Of a stretch of DNA of 35,439 nucleotides, positions 16,020 to 27,665 are shown one piece after another. This DNA comes from Deltaproteobacteria bacterium (GTDB taxonomy: Bacteria; Desulfobacterota; Desulfobulbia; Desulfobulbales; VMSU01). The notes under the pieces are model-generated. The model was not told the origin of the DNA. It was given only the letters and a program-made list of their open reading frames with translations, and did no database searches. Numbering within the stretch: the stretch's first letter is position 1; each line of letters begins with the position of its first letter. The position numbers were made by a program, and so were the translations under genes. The stretch covers positions 1-35,439 of the forward strand of contig JAJXUT010000018.1 of the NCBI GenBank assembly GCA_021782655.1, read 5' to 3'.

Positions 16020-17039
16020 ATGGAAGACGAACTCCTGCGCCTGAGGCGCGAGGCCCTGGAGGGTTTCGCCGCCGCCTCCGACCTTTCAACCCTCGAAGAC
16101 TGCCGGGTAAGATACCTGGGCCGCAAGGGGCTGCTCTCTGCCGCCATGCGGGGGCTGGGCCAGGCCAGCGAGGCCGACCGGCCTAGGTTGGGCAAGCTGG
16201 CCAACGAGGTTAAGGTGAAGCTGGAGGCTGCCCTGGACGGGCGGCGGGCGGAATTGGGGTCGCAGGAGACCGGTCGTCGTTCCCAGGCCGTCCCGCCCTT
16301 GGACCTCACCCTGCCGGGCCGGGCCATCCCCTTTGGCCGCCCGCATCCGGTGTCCCAGGTCATGGCCGAGATCTGCGGCATCTTCGAGCGGCTGGGGTTC
16401 GCGGTCGCCGAGGGGCCGGATGTGGAGCTGGACTTCTACAACTTCGAAGGTTTGAATATCCCGCCCCACCACCCGGCCCGGGATATGCACGATACCTTCT
16501 ACGTCAGCGATGGCGTCTTGCTTCGCACCCATACCTCGCCTATGCAGGTGCGAGCCATGCAGCGGCAGTCGCCGCCCCTGCGGATGATCGCCCCCGGCAA
16601 GGTCTACCGCTGCGACTCCGACCTCACCCATACCCCCATGTTCCATCAGGTGGAGGGTTTCCTGGTGGATCGCCAGGTCTCCTTCGCCGACCTAAAGGGG
16701 GTGCTGTCGCTCTTTATCGCCCAGGTATTCTCTCCTAAAACCGCCATCCGTTTCCGGCCCAGTTTCTTTCCCTTCACCGAGCCCAGCGCCGAGGTGGACA
16801 TCGCCTGCGTCATCTGCGGGGGCAAGGGTTGCCGGGTCTGCAAGCAGACGGGCTGGCTGGAGATTTTAGGGGCCGGGCTGATCGACCCGGCGGTGTTCGA
16901 GAAGGTGGGGTACGACCCTGAGCTTTACAGCGGCTTTGCCTTCGGCCTGGGGGTGGAACGGATCACTATGCTCAAGTATGGGATTACCGATATTAGGCTG
17001 TTTTACGAAAACGACCTCCGTTTCCTGGGGCAGTTCTGA
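16020..17039 (+). CDS. pheS: Phenylalanyl-tRNA synthetase alpha subunit
   Basis: The ~339-residue class II synthetase subunit has an N-terminal coiled coil (~1-85), then catalytic core motifs HPVSQVMAEI and FHQVEGFLVD. The CVICGGKGCRVC cysteine cluster and the motif 3 region GFAFGLGVERI follow. It pairs with PheT, encoded 18 bp downstream. The start is ATG 16020, with AGGTGG very close; GTG 16014, two codons upstream, is the alternative. Confidence 0.96.
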   Translation: MEDELLRLRREALEGFAAASDLSTLEDCRVRYLGRKGLLSAAMRGLGQASEADRPRLGKLANEVKVKLEAALDGRRAELGSQETGRRSQAVPPLDLTLPGRAIPFGRPHPVSQVMAEICGIFERLGFAVAEGPDVELDFYNFEGLNIPPHHPARDMHDTFYVSDGVLLRTHTSPMQVRAMQRQSPPLRMIAPGKVYRCDSDLTHTPMFHQVEGFLVDRQVSFADLKGVLSLFIAQVFSPKTAIRFRPSFFPFTEPSAEVDIACVICGGKGCRVCKQTGWLEILGAGLIDPAVFEKVGYDPELYSGFAFGLGVERITMLKYGITDIRLFYENDLRFLGQF

Positions 17040-17057
17040 TCCGGGGCGCAAGCGGCC

Positions 17058-19472
17058 ATGAAATTTACCGTCAACTGGCTCAAACAGTATCTCGACTTTA
17101 ACCTCACCCCCGCCGGGCTGGCCGCTATCCTTACCCGGCTGGGGCTGGAGGTCGAGGCGGTGGAGCGGCTCTACCCCGGCCTGGAGGGGATCATGGTCGC
17201 CCAGGTGCGCTCGGTGGCCCGTCACCCCAATGCCGACAAGCTCTCCCTCTGTGAGGTGCAGGTTGGGCCCGAGTCCCGGCGGGTGGTCTGCGGCGCCCCC
17301 AACGTGCGGGCCGGGATGCTGGTACCCATTGCCCTACCGGGTTGCCGGATGCCGTCCGGGATGGAGATCAAACGTTCCAAGATCCGGGGCGAGGTCTCGG
17401 AGGGGATGCTCTGCTCGGCGGCGGAGCTGGGCCTGGCTGCCGATGCCGACGGCCTCATGGAGTTGCCCGACACCTGCGTCTGCGGCGATACCTTAATCGC
17501 GGCCCTGGGGCTTGATGACACCCTGATCGAGGTGGACATCACCCCCAACCGGGCCGATTGCGCAAGCCTAATCGGCATCGCCCGCGAGGTGGCGGGTGCC
17601 ACCGGGGTTAGCCTCAAGCCGCCGGTGTCCGCCTCCGGCCCGCTTAACCCCGAAAACTCTCCCTTCCGGGTCGAGGTGAGGGCCCCCGAGGCCTGCCCCC
17701 GGTACGCGGCCTGTCTGCTCACCAACGTCACTGTCGGGCCATCCCCCTGGTGGCTTAAAAGGCTGTTGATGGCGGTGGGGATGCGGCCGATCAACAATGT
17801 GGTCGATATCACCAACTTCGTGATGCTCGAGTACGGCCAGCCCCTGCACGCCTTCGACTTTTCTACCCTGGCGGGGGGCGGGATCGTGGTGCGGGAGGCC
17901 GAGGCGGACGAGATGATCACTACCCTGGATGGGGTGGAGCGCCGCCTGTCCGCCGGGACGCTTTTGATCTGCGACCAGGCGCGGCCCATCGCCGTCGCCG
18001 GGGTGATGGGTGGCCAGAACTCCGAGGTCAGCGCCAGTACCCGCGAGGTGCTGCTGGAGAGCGCCTATTTCAACCCCATCGGCATCCGGCGCGCCAGCCG
18101 GGAATTAAATCTGTCCTCCGAGGCCGCCTACCGCTTCGAACGCGGGGTCGATCCCGGCGGCACCATAAACGCCCTGGAGCGGGCGGCGGGGCTGATCGAG
18201 CGGTGGTGTGGCGCCAGCCGGGTGAAGGGAGGGGTGGATCAACAGGCTAAGACGCCTGCCCCGTCGGTCGTCATCCTGCGGGTGAGTCGGGCCGTTTCCA
18301 GGCTGGGAATCGAACTGATCCCCTCCGAGGTGGCAGGGCTCTTGGCCGGGATCGGGATTGAGTCCGAGACGGTTGATCACGACACCCTGCGGGCGCGGGT
18401 GCCGAGTTTCCGGGTCGATCTGGAGCGGGAGATAGATTTGATCGAGGAGATCGCCAGGCTCAAGGGCTATGACCAGATTCCCGCCACGGTGCCGCTCATT
18501 CCCATGTCCCTGGCCGGGCGTGATCCCTCCCGGGTGTTGCGGGATAGACTGGCCGCCATCCTCATCGCGCAAGGCTGTTTCGAGGCGATCAACTACAGCT
18601 TCATCTCGCCGCTAGCCGCGGAAAGGCTGGGACTTCCGGAATCCGACCAGCGGCTGAGGCAACTGGCGATCTTAAACCCCTTGGCCGACGACCAGGCGGT
18701 GATGCGCACCACCCTGCTCCCCGGTCTGCTCGAAAACTTGCGGCACAACCTGAACCGGCAGGCCAGGGAGGTGAGCCTGTTTGAGATCGGCAAGGTTTTC
18801 TGGCCGGTGGCGGGTGAGGCGCAGCCCAAGGAGCCGTTGCGCCTGGGAGCGGTGTTTTCGGGTCGGCTGGGGGTGGGAGCCCCGGTTTTTCACTACGGGG
18901 AACGGCTCGTTGACCTTTACGATGTAAAGGGGATCGCCGAGACTATTTTCTTCCAGCTAGGCATCGAGGCCAGCTTTGTGGCCCCCGAGCCGCCGCCCTA
19001 CGTCGAGCCGGGTGGGTGTCTCCAGGCCGTGCTGGGCAACGGGCGGGAGATTGGCCAGCTTGGCCGGTTCAATCGGGAGACCTTAAGGCGCTTTGGGATC
19101 AAGCAGCCGGTATTGTTTCTGGATTTCGACCTCGAATCCTTGCTGAAAGTGGAGCCGGCGGCGAAGACCTTCATCCCCCTGTCACGTTTCCCCTCCGTGA
19201 CCCGGGACCTGGCGGTGGTGGTGCCAGAGGAGGTGGGGGCCGGGCTGGTGGTGGACAGCATCCTTAGTGGTAGCTTCCCCTTGGTCAGTCGGGTGGAGAT
19301 CTTCGATGTCTATCGCGGTCAGCCGGTGGAGGACGGGTTTAAGAGTGTCGCTCTATCCATTACTTACCATTCCGATGAGCAGACTTTGGACGATAGGGTG
19401 GTGGCTCGGGAACAGGGCCGGATTGTTGAGATGCTGGGGTCGCGTTTTAGCGCCCGCCTGCGGGAGGAGTGA
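17058..19472 (+). CDS. pheT: Phenylalanyl-tRNA synthetase beta subunit
   Basis: An 804-residue PheT of standard length. It has an EMAP/OB tRNA-binding domain (about 40-150; HPNADKLSLCEVQVG), B3/B4 editing domain (~210-390), B5 domain, the synthetase-like core (~485-690) and a C-terminal FDX-ACB anticodon domain (PSVTRDLAVVV near 715 onward). It forms the alpha2-beta2 enzyme with PheS. The next gene starts 3 bp after its stop, indicating tight coupling to ihfA. Confidence 0.97.
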   Translation: MKFTVNWLKQYLDFNLTPAGLAAILTRLGLEVEAVERLYPGLEGIMVAQVRSVARHPNADKLSLCEVQVGPESRRVVCGAPNVRAGMLVPIALPGCRMPSGMEIKRSKIRGEVSEGMLCSAAELGLAADADGLMELPDTCVCGDTLIAALGLDDTLIEVDITPNRADCASLIGIAREVAGATGVSLKPPVSASGPLNPENSPFRVEVRAPEACPRYAACLLTNVTVGPSPWWLKRLLMAVGMRPINNVVDITNFVMLEYGQPLHAFDFSTLAGGGIVVREAEADEMITTLDGVERRLSAGTLLICDQARPIAVAGVMGGQNSEVSASTREVLLESAYFNPIGIRRASRELNLSSEAAYRFERGVDPGGTINALERAAGLIERWCGASRVKGGVDQQAKTPAPSVVILRVSRAVSRLGIELIPSEVAGLLAGIGIESETVDHDTLRARVPSFRVDLEREIDLIEEIARLKGYDQIPATVPLIPMSLAGRDPSRVLRDRLAAILIAQGCFEAINYSFISPLAAERLGLPESDQRLRQLAILNPLADDQAVMRTTLLPGLLENLRHNLNRQAREVSLFEIGKVFWPVAGEAQPKEPLRLGAVFSGRLGVGAPVFHYGERLVDLYDVKGIAETIFFQLGIEASFVAPEPPPYVEPGGCLQAVLGNGREIGQLGRFNRETLRRFGIKQPVLFLDFDLESLLKVEPAAKTFIPLSRFPSVTRDLAVVVPEEVGAGLVVDSILSGSFPLVSRVEIFDVYRGQPVEDGFKSVALSITYHSDEQTLDDRVVAREQGRIVEMLGSRFSARLREE

Positions 19473-19475
19473 GAC

Positions 19476-19781
19476 ATGGACGACGGGGGGCAGGGCAACA
19501 TCACCCGCCGGCACCTGGCCGAGGCCATCAACGGCCGGATCGGGTTCTCCAAGGAATTGGCGGGCGAGATTGTCGACGCCTTCTTCGATCGCATCAAGGC
19601 CGCCCTCCTGGCTGGCGAGGAGGTGAAGTTGGTGCAGTTCGGGGTCTTCAAGCTGCGCGAGAAATCCCCCCGCCTGGGCCGCAACCCCAAGACCGGGGCG
19701 GAGATGGAGATCACCTCGAGAAGCATGGTGTCGTTTAAGCCCAGCCGTTTGTTGCGTGATCTGATCAACAGGGACGATTGA
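19476..19781 (+). CDS. ihfA: Integration host factor alpha subunit
   Basis: This 101-residue HU/IHF family protein has the beta-arm DNA-minor-groove motif GRNPKTG and a C-terminal helix (SRLLRDLIN). Position directly after pheT is the classic ihfA location in Proteobacteria and favours IHF-alpha over HU. GGAGG lies 9 nt upstream of ATG 19476. It bends DNA as part of a dimer; the beta partner is not in this window. Confidence 0.92.
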   Translation: MDDGGQGNITRRHLAEAINGRIGFSKELAGEIVDAFFDRIKAALLAGEEVKLVQFGVFKLREKSPRLGRNPKTGAEMEITSRSMVSFKPSRLLRDLINRDD

Positions 19782-19840
19782 CGGGCAGGCGCGGCCCGGA
19801 CACCGGTGGCCCTGGGGTTACCTTCTGCCAAGGAGTCGGC

Positions 19841-20197
19841 GTGGAAGCCAGCGGTACGGAACCGATCATCCCGGACAAGGTGTACTTCAAGATCGGCGAG
19901 GTATGCGGATTGACCGGGGTCAAGGCCCATACCCTGCGTTACTGGGAGGCGGAGTTTGCCGTCATCAAGCCGCAGCGGGTGGGATCCCAGCAGCGGATGT
20001 ACCGTCGGGTGGACATCGAGCACATCCTCAAGATCAAAAAAATGCTGCGTGAGGAGGGAATGACCTTGGCCGGGGTCAGAAAGTCCTTGGCGAGAGAGAC
20101 GAAACATGATAAGAATCGAACCCGGCTTGGGCAGGAGGAGGCGCTGGTGAGCGAGATCAAACGCCAGTTGCTGGCTATCCGGGAAATTTTGAAATAG
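19841..20197 (+). CDS. MerR family transcriptional regulator
   Basis: The 118-residue product has an N-terminal MerR helix-turn-helix: YFKIGEVCGLTGVKAHTLRY (about 15-34), then the wing with R..G..RMYRRVDI. A short charged C-terminal helix suits dimerization. No Cys-rich metal-binding loop follows, so it is unlikely to be a metal sensor such as CueR. I chose GTG 19841 because AAGGAG lies 7 nt upstream; the frame is open back to a TTG at 19778 that overlaps the ihfA stop. A short MerR gene after ihfA is common in this group of bacteria. Its targets are unknown. Confidence 0.85.
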   Translation: MEASGTEPIIPDKVYFKIGEVCGLTGVKAHTLRYWEAEFAVIKPQRVGSQQRMYRRVDIEHILKIKKMLREEGMTLAGVRKSLARETKHDKNRTRLGQEEALVSEIKRQLLAIREILK

Positions 20198-20204
20198 TTG
20201 GGGG

Positions 20205-20281
20205 CGGGATGTAGCGCAGTCTGGTAGCGCACTTGAATGGGGTTCAAGGGGCCGGAGGTTCGAATCCTCTCATCCCGACCA
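20205..20281 (+). tRNA. tRNA-Pro (anticodon GGG)
   Basis: Acceptor CGGGATG pairs with CATCCCG. The anticodon stem is CTTGA/TCAAG with loop ATGGGGT and anticodon GGG at 20239-20241. T arm TTCGAAT, discriminator A and CCA are encoded. It begins 7 nt after the merR stop codon, so it is probably processed from the upstream operon transcript. Confidence 0.96.
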
Positions 20282-20290
20282 GTTTTTTCT

Positions 20291-20347
20291 AAAAAAAGAC
20301 ATACTGTTAGGGGGTGTTTGACCTAATGGCTATGTCTTTTTTTTTGT
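20291..20347 (+). terminator. Rho-independent terminator after tRNA-Pro
   Basis: AAAAAAAGACATA (20291-20303) pairs with TATGTCTTTTTTT (from 20331), extended by TTAGG/CCTAA inside. A run of nine T follows. It ends the thrS-to-tRNA-Pro cluster. Confidence 0.88.
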
Positions 20348-20430
20348 GGAGGCCTGATTCTCCATCAAAGGCGGTTTGTCGGCTTGTCGATCGGCTTGAT
20401 GGCTCTTATCTTGGGGTCGGCAAGTGGTAC

Positions 20431-20471
20431 ATCCGTTTAGACGACCTTGCGCAGGGTTAACGGATTTTTTT
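20431..20471 (+). terminator. Terminator-like hairpin before the tRNA nucleotidyltransferase gene
   Basis: ATCCGTT (20431-20437) pairs with AACGGAT (20459-20465), with a short inner CCT/AGG pairing and a run of seven T. It lies 38-78 nt upstream of the next start codon, so it could be an attenuator, or the end of a short transcript from 20348-20430. Confidence 0.45.
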
Positions 20472-20508
20472 CCATAAGCTTCGGAGGCACCCGGCAGAAA
20501 CGAGTCAA

Positions 20509-21990
20509 ATGAAGGATCATCTCCCCCCGCAACTGATAGGCCAGGTACTGCCGGAGAAGGCCTGCCAGGCCTTGGCCGCCTGGGAGGGGCCGCTCTACTT
20601 CAGCGGCGGGGTGGTGCGGGACTGGCTTTTGGGCCGGACGCCTGCGGATATCGATCTAACCGTGGCTAGCGGCGCCCTGCGCCTGGCCAGGGAGCTGGCC
20701 AATTTTATGGCGGCGGCCTTCGTGCCCCTGTCCGCCGCCGAGGGGGTGGCGCGGGTGGTGGGGGCTGATTTCTGCCTGGATATCGCCCAGTTCCGGGAGG
20801 GGATGACCAGTATCGAGGCCGATCTTGGCCGCCGCGACTTCACGGTCAACGCCCTGGCGGTGGGTTTCGATCCCAGAACTCAGACCTTCGCCGATCAAGG
20901 ACGCCTGATTGATCCCCTGTCGGGACTTGCCGATCTCAAGGCTGGCATCATCCGCCTGGCCCACCCCCAGGCCTTTGCCTCCGACCCCCTGCGCCTGCTG
21001 CGGGCCTATCGTTTCCGGGCCGTCTTTGAATGGGTCATCGAACCCGGCACCCGGAAGGCGATTCGCGGCCAGGCGGCCAGACTGGGGGAGGTGAGCGCCG
21101 AGCGGGTCACCTCTGAGCTTGACCGGCTGCTGGTCGGCCCGGCGGCCTTTACGGCGGTGCGGGAGATGGCAGACGAGGGGGTGCTCCTGGCCATCTTCCC
21201 CGAGCTGGCCCCGGCGGTGGGCCTGCGCCAGCCTGCCAGCCACCATCTGGATGTCTTTGACCATAGCCTGGAGACCCTGCGGCAGATGGGGCTCATCATC
21301 GAGCGACCTCAGGACTTTTTCCCTGGCTTTGCCGGGGAGATTGCGGATTACCTGGCCCAGCCCCGACAGGTTATCCGGCTCAAATACGCCGCCCTGCTGC
21401 ACGACCTGGGCAAGACCGTCACCCAGGCGGAAAAGAATGGGCGCCTCACCTTCCACAATCACGACCAAGCCGGGGTCGAGATCCTGGTAGCCATCGGTCG
21501 TCGGCTGCGCTTAAGCCATGACGACCGCCAGCGGATCGGCAGGCTTGCGGGCCTGCACATGTGGCCCTTTCACCTCTACAACGCCAGCCTGAAGACCCGG
21601 ATCACCCCCAAGGCCATCCTGAAGCTTGGCCGGGCGGCGGGTGACGATCTGATCGGCCTCTTCCTCCTGGTGATGGCCGACAGCCTGGCCGGTCAGGGGC
21701 CGGGCAAGCCGTCGGCCATGGAGGCGGGGGTGGCGGCCCTCTTTTCGGAGGTGCATCGCACCTACACCACCCGGCTTGTCCCCATGCTGGCTACCCCGCT
21801 GCTGACTGGAGACGATTTGATCTGCCACCTGGGTCTCACCCCTGGGCCGCTGTTTGCGCGGATCCTGGCGCGTCTTCAGGAACAGCGGGCCAGTCATCCC
21901 GGCCTGACCCGGGAGGAGGCCCTGCGCTGGGCCAGTGAGTTCGCCAAGGGGCAGGCCAAGACCGGCGTGGTCAGCCCCGCCGACGATTGA
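20509..21990 (+). CDS. CCA-adding-type tRNA nucleotidyltransferase / poly(A) polymerase family, HD domain
   Basis: A 493-residue class II nucleotidyltransferase: SGGVVRDWLLG with DID (metal-binding Asp47 and Asp49), motif B RRDFTVNALA (~108-117), an RNA-binding neck domain, and then an HD phosphohydrolase domain (LLHDLGK; His298, Asp299). The family includes CCA-adding, CC-adding and A-adding enzymes and poly(A) polymerase, and the sequence alone does not separate them. All four tRNAs here already encode CCA, so a repair role is plausible. The start is ATG 20509 after ACGAGTCAA, with no strong ribosome-binding site. The 143 bp to glgP contain no feature I can assign. Confidence 0.85.
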   Translation: MKDHLPPQLIGQVLPEKACQALAAWEGPLYFSGGVVRDWLLGRTPADIDLTVASGALRLARELANFMAAAFVPLSAAEGVARVVGADFCLDIAQFREGMTSIEADLGRRDFTVNALAVGFDPRTQTFADQGRLIDPLSGLADLKAGIIRLAHPQAFASDPLRLLRAYRFRAVFEWVIEPGTRKAIRGQAARLGEVSAERVTSELDRLLVGPAAFTAVREMADEGVLLAIFPELAPAVGLRQPASHHLDVFDHSLETLRQMGLIIERPQDFFPGFAGEIADYLAQPRQVIRLKYAALLHDLGKTVTQAEKNGRLTFHNHDQAGVEILVAIGRRLRLSHDDRQRIGRLAGLHMWPFHLYNASLKTRITPKAILKLGRAAGDDLIGLFLLVMADSLAGQGPGKPSAMEAGVAALFSEVHRTYTTRLVPMLATPLLTGDDLICHLGLTPGPLFARILARLQEQRASHPGLTREEALRWASEFAKGQAKTGVVSPADD

Positions 21991-22133
21991 TCCGCGTCCC
22001 CTTCCCGCTTTTCTCTTGACCGGTCTTGGAATGGTGTGGCAGGCTGTTCTAAAGACGCTACGCTTTCCGGCGCCCTTTCCGCCTCCTGCGGCAGGGACGA
22101 CATCCCCGCAACAGCATCCCCGAGTGGAATCCC

Positions 22134-24626
<2,493 letters not shown>

Positions 24627-24638
24627 GGGCGGCGGGGG

Positions 24639-26033
24639 ATGAGCGGAAATGAGGGGTTATTGCCGGCCTTAGCCCGGCGGTTGCTTGCCGTCACCTCTGC
24701 CGGGGACTGGGCAATCGGGCTGACCCTCTGCCTGGTGCTGGGGCTGGCGGCGCCGTTATCGGCGCGGGCCCAGCCGCCGTCCTCCCAGCCTCCCGACTTG
24801 GCCGCCCTGGATACCAAGTTGGGGGAGGGGCCGAGTCTGGCCGAGCTCATCTCCTACGCCTACCGGGCCAATCCCCGGATCAAGGCCGCCCGGGCCGAAT
24901 GGCGGGCCGCCACCGAGCGCTACCGGGTGGACACCGCCCTCGACGACCCGGAGGTGATGCTGGAGGGGATGTACATGGTGGATTCATCGGGCGGCGGGGT
25001 CAAGCCCGACGACTGGAAGGTGACGCTAACCCAGCCCCTGCCCCTGCCCGGACGGCTGACCAAGGCCGGCAAGGTGGCGGTGGGCGAGGCGACCATCGCC
25101 CGGCTGCGGCTCGACCTGACGGTGCGCGACACCGCCCTGGCCATCCGCGAGTCCTACGAGGAGTTGGGCTACCTGCGGGAGGCGGCCAAGCTAGCCAAGG
25201 CCGAGCAGGGGCTGATCGACCAGGCGCGCAAGTCTGGCGAGACGGCGGCGGCCCAGGGCCGGGCCGCGACCGTCGAGGTATTGAAGGCCCAGGCCCAGTC
25301 CGGCCAGCTCCACTACGACCTCCTCTTGGCGGAGGAGTCGGCGGACAGCGAGCGCGTCCGCCTAAATGCCCTCCTAAACCGTCCCCCGGAGGCGGCCCTG
25401 GGCCCGCTTCCGGCCTTGCCTGTCCGTCCCCTGGCCTATCCCCTGGAGGAGATCTATCGGTTGGCCCTGGCCCACCAGGAGGAGATCAAACTGGCCCGGG
25501 CCAGCGCGGAGAAGGCCCGGAGTTTGGTCGAGCTCACCCGCTACGACACCCTGCCTCGTTTAAGCCTCGGGGTCTCTTACGGCGATGAATACCGGGCCCA
25601 GCAGGTAGGGGTGCAGGCCGGGCTCTCCCTGCCCATCTGGCTGGGCAAGAACGCGGGCCGAATGGAGGCCGCCCGGGCCGAGGCCGAGAAGGCGGGATTT
25701 TTGCTTAAGGCCCAGATCAACGACAGCCGCGCCCGGATCCGGGACCTCTATTTCCGCCTTAAGAATTCCGAGCGGCTGGTGCGCCTGTACGCCGACGACC
25801 TGATCCCCCAGGCCAACCGGGCCATGCAGACTGCCGAGACCTCGTTCTCGCAGGGGCAGGGAGATTTTGCCGATTATCTTGAAACCAGCGCCACCTGGTA
25901 CTCCTTCCACCTGGCCCTGGCCCGGGCCGAGGCCGATTATGGCCAGTTTCTGGCCCGGCTGGAGAGCCAGGCGGGCCGGACGCTCACCGGAGGGGAGGGG
26001 GATCAGGCCGGCGGTGGGGGGGAGACGCGATGA
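24639..26033 (+). CDS. TolC/CusC-family outer membrane efflux protein (first of two)
   Basis: A 464-residue outer membrane factor. It has a signal-like N-terminus (hydrophobic stretch ~27-40, likely cleavage after SARA near 44) and then two OEP repeats rich in long Ala/Glu/Arg helices. Typical phrases are NPRIKAARAEW, TLTQPLPLPGRLTKAG and DTLPRLSLGVSYGDEY. I see no lipobox Cys, so it is probably not lipidated, unlike E. coli CusC. Such trimeric channels carry substrates from an RND pump across the outer membrane. Its stop overlaps the start of the next gene (ATGA), indicating translational coupling. GGGGG precedes the ATG. Confidence 0.87.
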   Translation: MSGNEGLLPALARRLLAVTSAGDWAIGLTLCLVLGLAAPLSARAQPPSSQPPDLAALDTKLGEGPSLAELISYAYRANPRIKAARAEWRAATERYRVDTALDDPEVMLEGMYMVDSSGGGVKPDDWKVTLTQPLPLPGRLTKAGKVAVGEATIARLRLDLTVRDTALAIRESYEELGYLREAAKLAKAEQGLIDQARKSGETAAAQGRAATVEVLKAQAQSGQLHYDLLLAEESADSERVRLNALLNRPPEAALGPLPALPVRPLAYPLEEIYRLALAHQEEIKLARASAEKARSLVELTRYDTLPRLSLGVSYGDEYRAQQVGVQAGLSLPIWLGKNAGRMEAARAEAEKAGFLLKAQINDSRARIRDLYFRLKNSERLVRLYADDLIPQANRAMQTAETSFSQGQGDFADYLETSATWYSFHLALARAEADYGQFLARLESQAGRTLTGGEGDQAGGGGETR

Positions 26034-27589
26034 TGGCCGGGCGGGCGGCGTTTGTCGCGTTGGTTTTGAGCCTGCTGGCGGCGGTCCCGGTCTGGGGTGG
26101 CGGCTATGGCGAGCTGCGCCAGGAGCTGCGCAACTACCGGCCGCCGGCGGTGGTGGGCGATCGGATGCGGCCCATGTCCGCCGGCCCTGGGCCCCGGTCA
26201 GGGGCGGAGTCGGATCGCCAGTTCGCGGACCAACTGGCCATCCTGCGGAACCAGGCCGCCAACTGGGGGCGGGAAATTGTCTGGCCCCGGCCCGAGGCGG
26301 CCTTCTATATCCTTGATCCCCGGCTCCAGCAGGCCCTGGCCCCGGTGGCTGTCGACCCGGCCCGCCTGGCCGAGACCTTAAGAGACGGCTTCACCCTTAA
26401 GACCCTAGAGGTCTTGGTGTTGCTGCGTAACCCCGAAATCAAGGCCAAGGAGGAGGAGGTCCGGGCCGCGCTTTCGGGGTACAGCCAGGTCGAGGATTTG
26501 GATACCATCCTCCGACGATACGCCAGTTTCACCAGAGGACTCATGACCGGTATCGGCCCCATGACCGATCCCGCCCCGGCGGCCTTAAGTTTTCCTTTTC
26601 CGGGGGTGTTGGCCTTGAAGGGCCAGGTGGTGACCCAGGAGACCAAGGCCGCCTTGGAGGAACTCGAGATCGCCCGACGGGAGGCCTTGACCTCGACCCG
26701 CCGGGATTACGCCGAGTTGGTTTACCGGCACGCGGCCTATAATCTCGTGCTCACTCAGCTCGCCTTGCTCGATTCCTTAAGGCGGGTGGTCGAGACCAAA
26801 TACCAGAGCGGCGGGGCTGGGTTTCAGGATCTGACCGCCGTTGATATAGAACGGGAGGGCACGCGCCAGCGGCTGGCCGACCTCAAGGAGGATATCCAAG
26901 ATACCGAGACCGCTATTGGCAGTCTAGTTCTGGCCCCGAAGGATATGGCCGTGGGCCGGCCAGCGGCCATGCCTGCCAGGCCGGCTCCACCGCCGCTCGC
27001 CAGGCTTTACCGGCTGGCGGACTCCCGGAATCAAGAGCTGCGGCTCAAGGAGGCGATGATCGGGCGGTTGGAAAGGCTGCTCGCCCTATCCGAGACCATG
27101 ATCTATCCCGGTTTGGCCAGCAACCTTTCCTCCTACGATCAAAATTTGCTGGCCGGGGGCAATGAGGCGGGCGGCGGCTTTCCGGTCACGTCGCCCGCCG
27201 CCACCGGCCTAGGCCTGCCCAAGATGCCCTGGTTCGGCAGCGACGACGCCTATCTTCGTCAGACCCGGAGACAGCTTGCGGCCCAGCGTCTGAACCTTAA
27301 GGAGTTAAGGGCCGGGGTCACCCTCAAGGTGCGGGAGGCCTGGACGCGCTGGGACAAGGCCCGGAGGCGGGAGTGGCTTTACCGGGGGCAGGTGGCGCCG
27401 CTTTCCCAGGCGGGCCTGGAGGCGGCGCGGCAGGGCTATGCGGCGGGCCGGGTTGGGTTTTCCGAGCTGATTAAGGCCGCCGACGCCAGGCTTGACGCCA
27501 AGCTTAACCAGGCCCGGGCCTTGGCCGACACCACCGCCGCCCAGGCCGAGCTGGCGGCGGCGGTTGGGGTGAGCGAGGGGGTGTGGTAA
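26030..27589 (+). CDS. TolC-family outer membrane efflux protein (second of two)
   Basis: This 519-residue protein has a signal peptide (MMAGRAAFVALVLSLLAAVP, cleavage near 23) and an extra ~90-residue N-terminal segment. The OEP-type helical repeats follow, with VLVLLRNPEIKAKEEEV, FPFPGVLALKGQV and a C-terminal AADARLDAKLNQARA helix. It overlaps the preceding gene by 4 bp. It is a distant paralogue, not a recent copy. Two OMF genes in a row for one pump are unusual. They could form alternative or mixed channels, or one could serve another pump; the sequence does not decide this. Confidence 0.8.
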   Translation: MMAGRAAFVALVLSLLAAVPVWGGGYGELRQELRNYRPPAVVGDRMRPMSAGPGPRSGAESDRQFADQLAILRNQAANWGREIVWPRPEAAFYILDPRLQQALAPVAVDPARLAETLRDGFTLKTLEVLVLLRNPEIKAKEEEVRAALSGYSQVEDLDTILRRYASFTRGLMTGIGPMTDPAPAALSFPFPGVLALKGQVVTQETKAALEELEIARREALTSTRRDYAELVYRHAAYNLVLTQLALLDSLRRVVETKYQSGGAGFQDLTAVDIEREGTRQRLADLKEDIQDTETAIGSLVLAPKDMAVGRPAAMPARPAPPPLARLYRLADSRNQELRLKEAMIGRLERLLALSETMIYPGLASNLSSYDQNLLAGGNEAGGGFPVTSPAATGLGLPKMPWFGSDDAYLRQTRRQLAAQRLNLKELRAGVTLKVREAWTRWDKARRREWLYRGQVAPLSQAGLEAARQGYAAGRVGFSELIKAADARLDAKLNQARALADTTAAQAELAAAVGVSEGVW

Positions 27590-27665
27590 TCGCGGGTGCG
27601 TAGTAACGTTTTCGTTGCCGCGTATCCAATTCGCTGTTCTCTATCCATACAGGGAGGCAATTGAG

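Noticed and set aside
19841-20197. MerR protein as the metal sensor of the Cus-type locus
   Set aside because: It lacks the Cys-containing metal loop of CueR-like proteins, lies in the ihfA cluster ~4 kb away, and I saw no typical long-spacer MerR promoter before the efflux genes.
22015-22060. Sigma-54 promoter upstream of glgP
   Set aside because: TGGAATGGTGTGGCA looks similar, but the GG to GC spacing is one base short of the required spacing.
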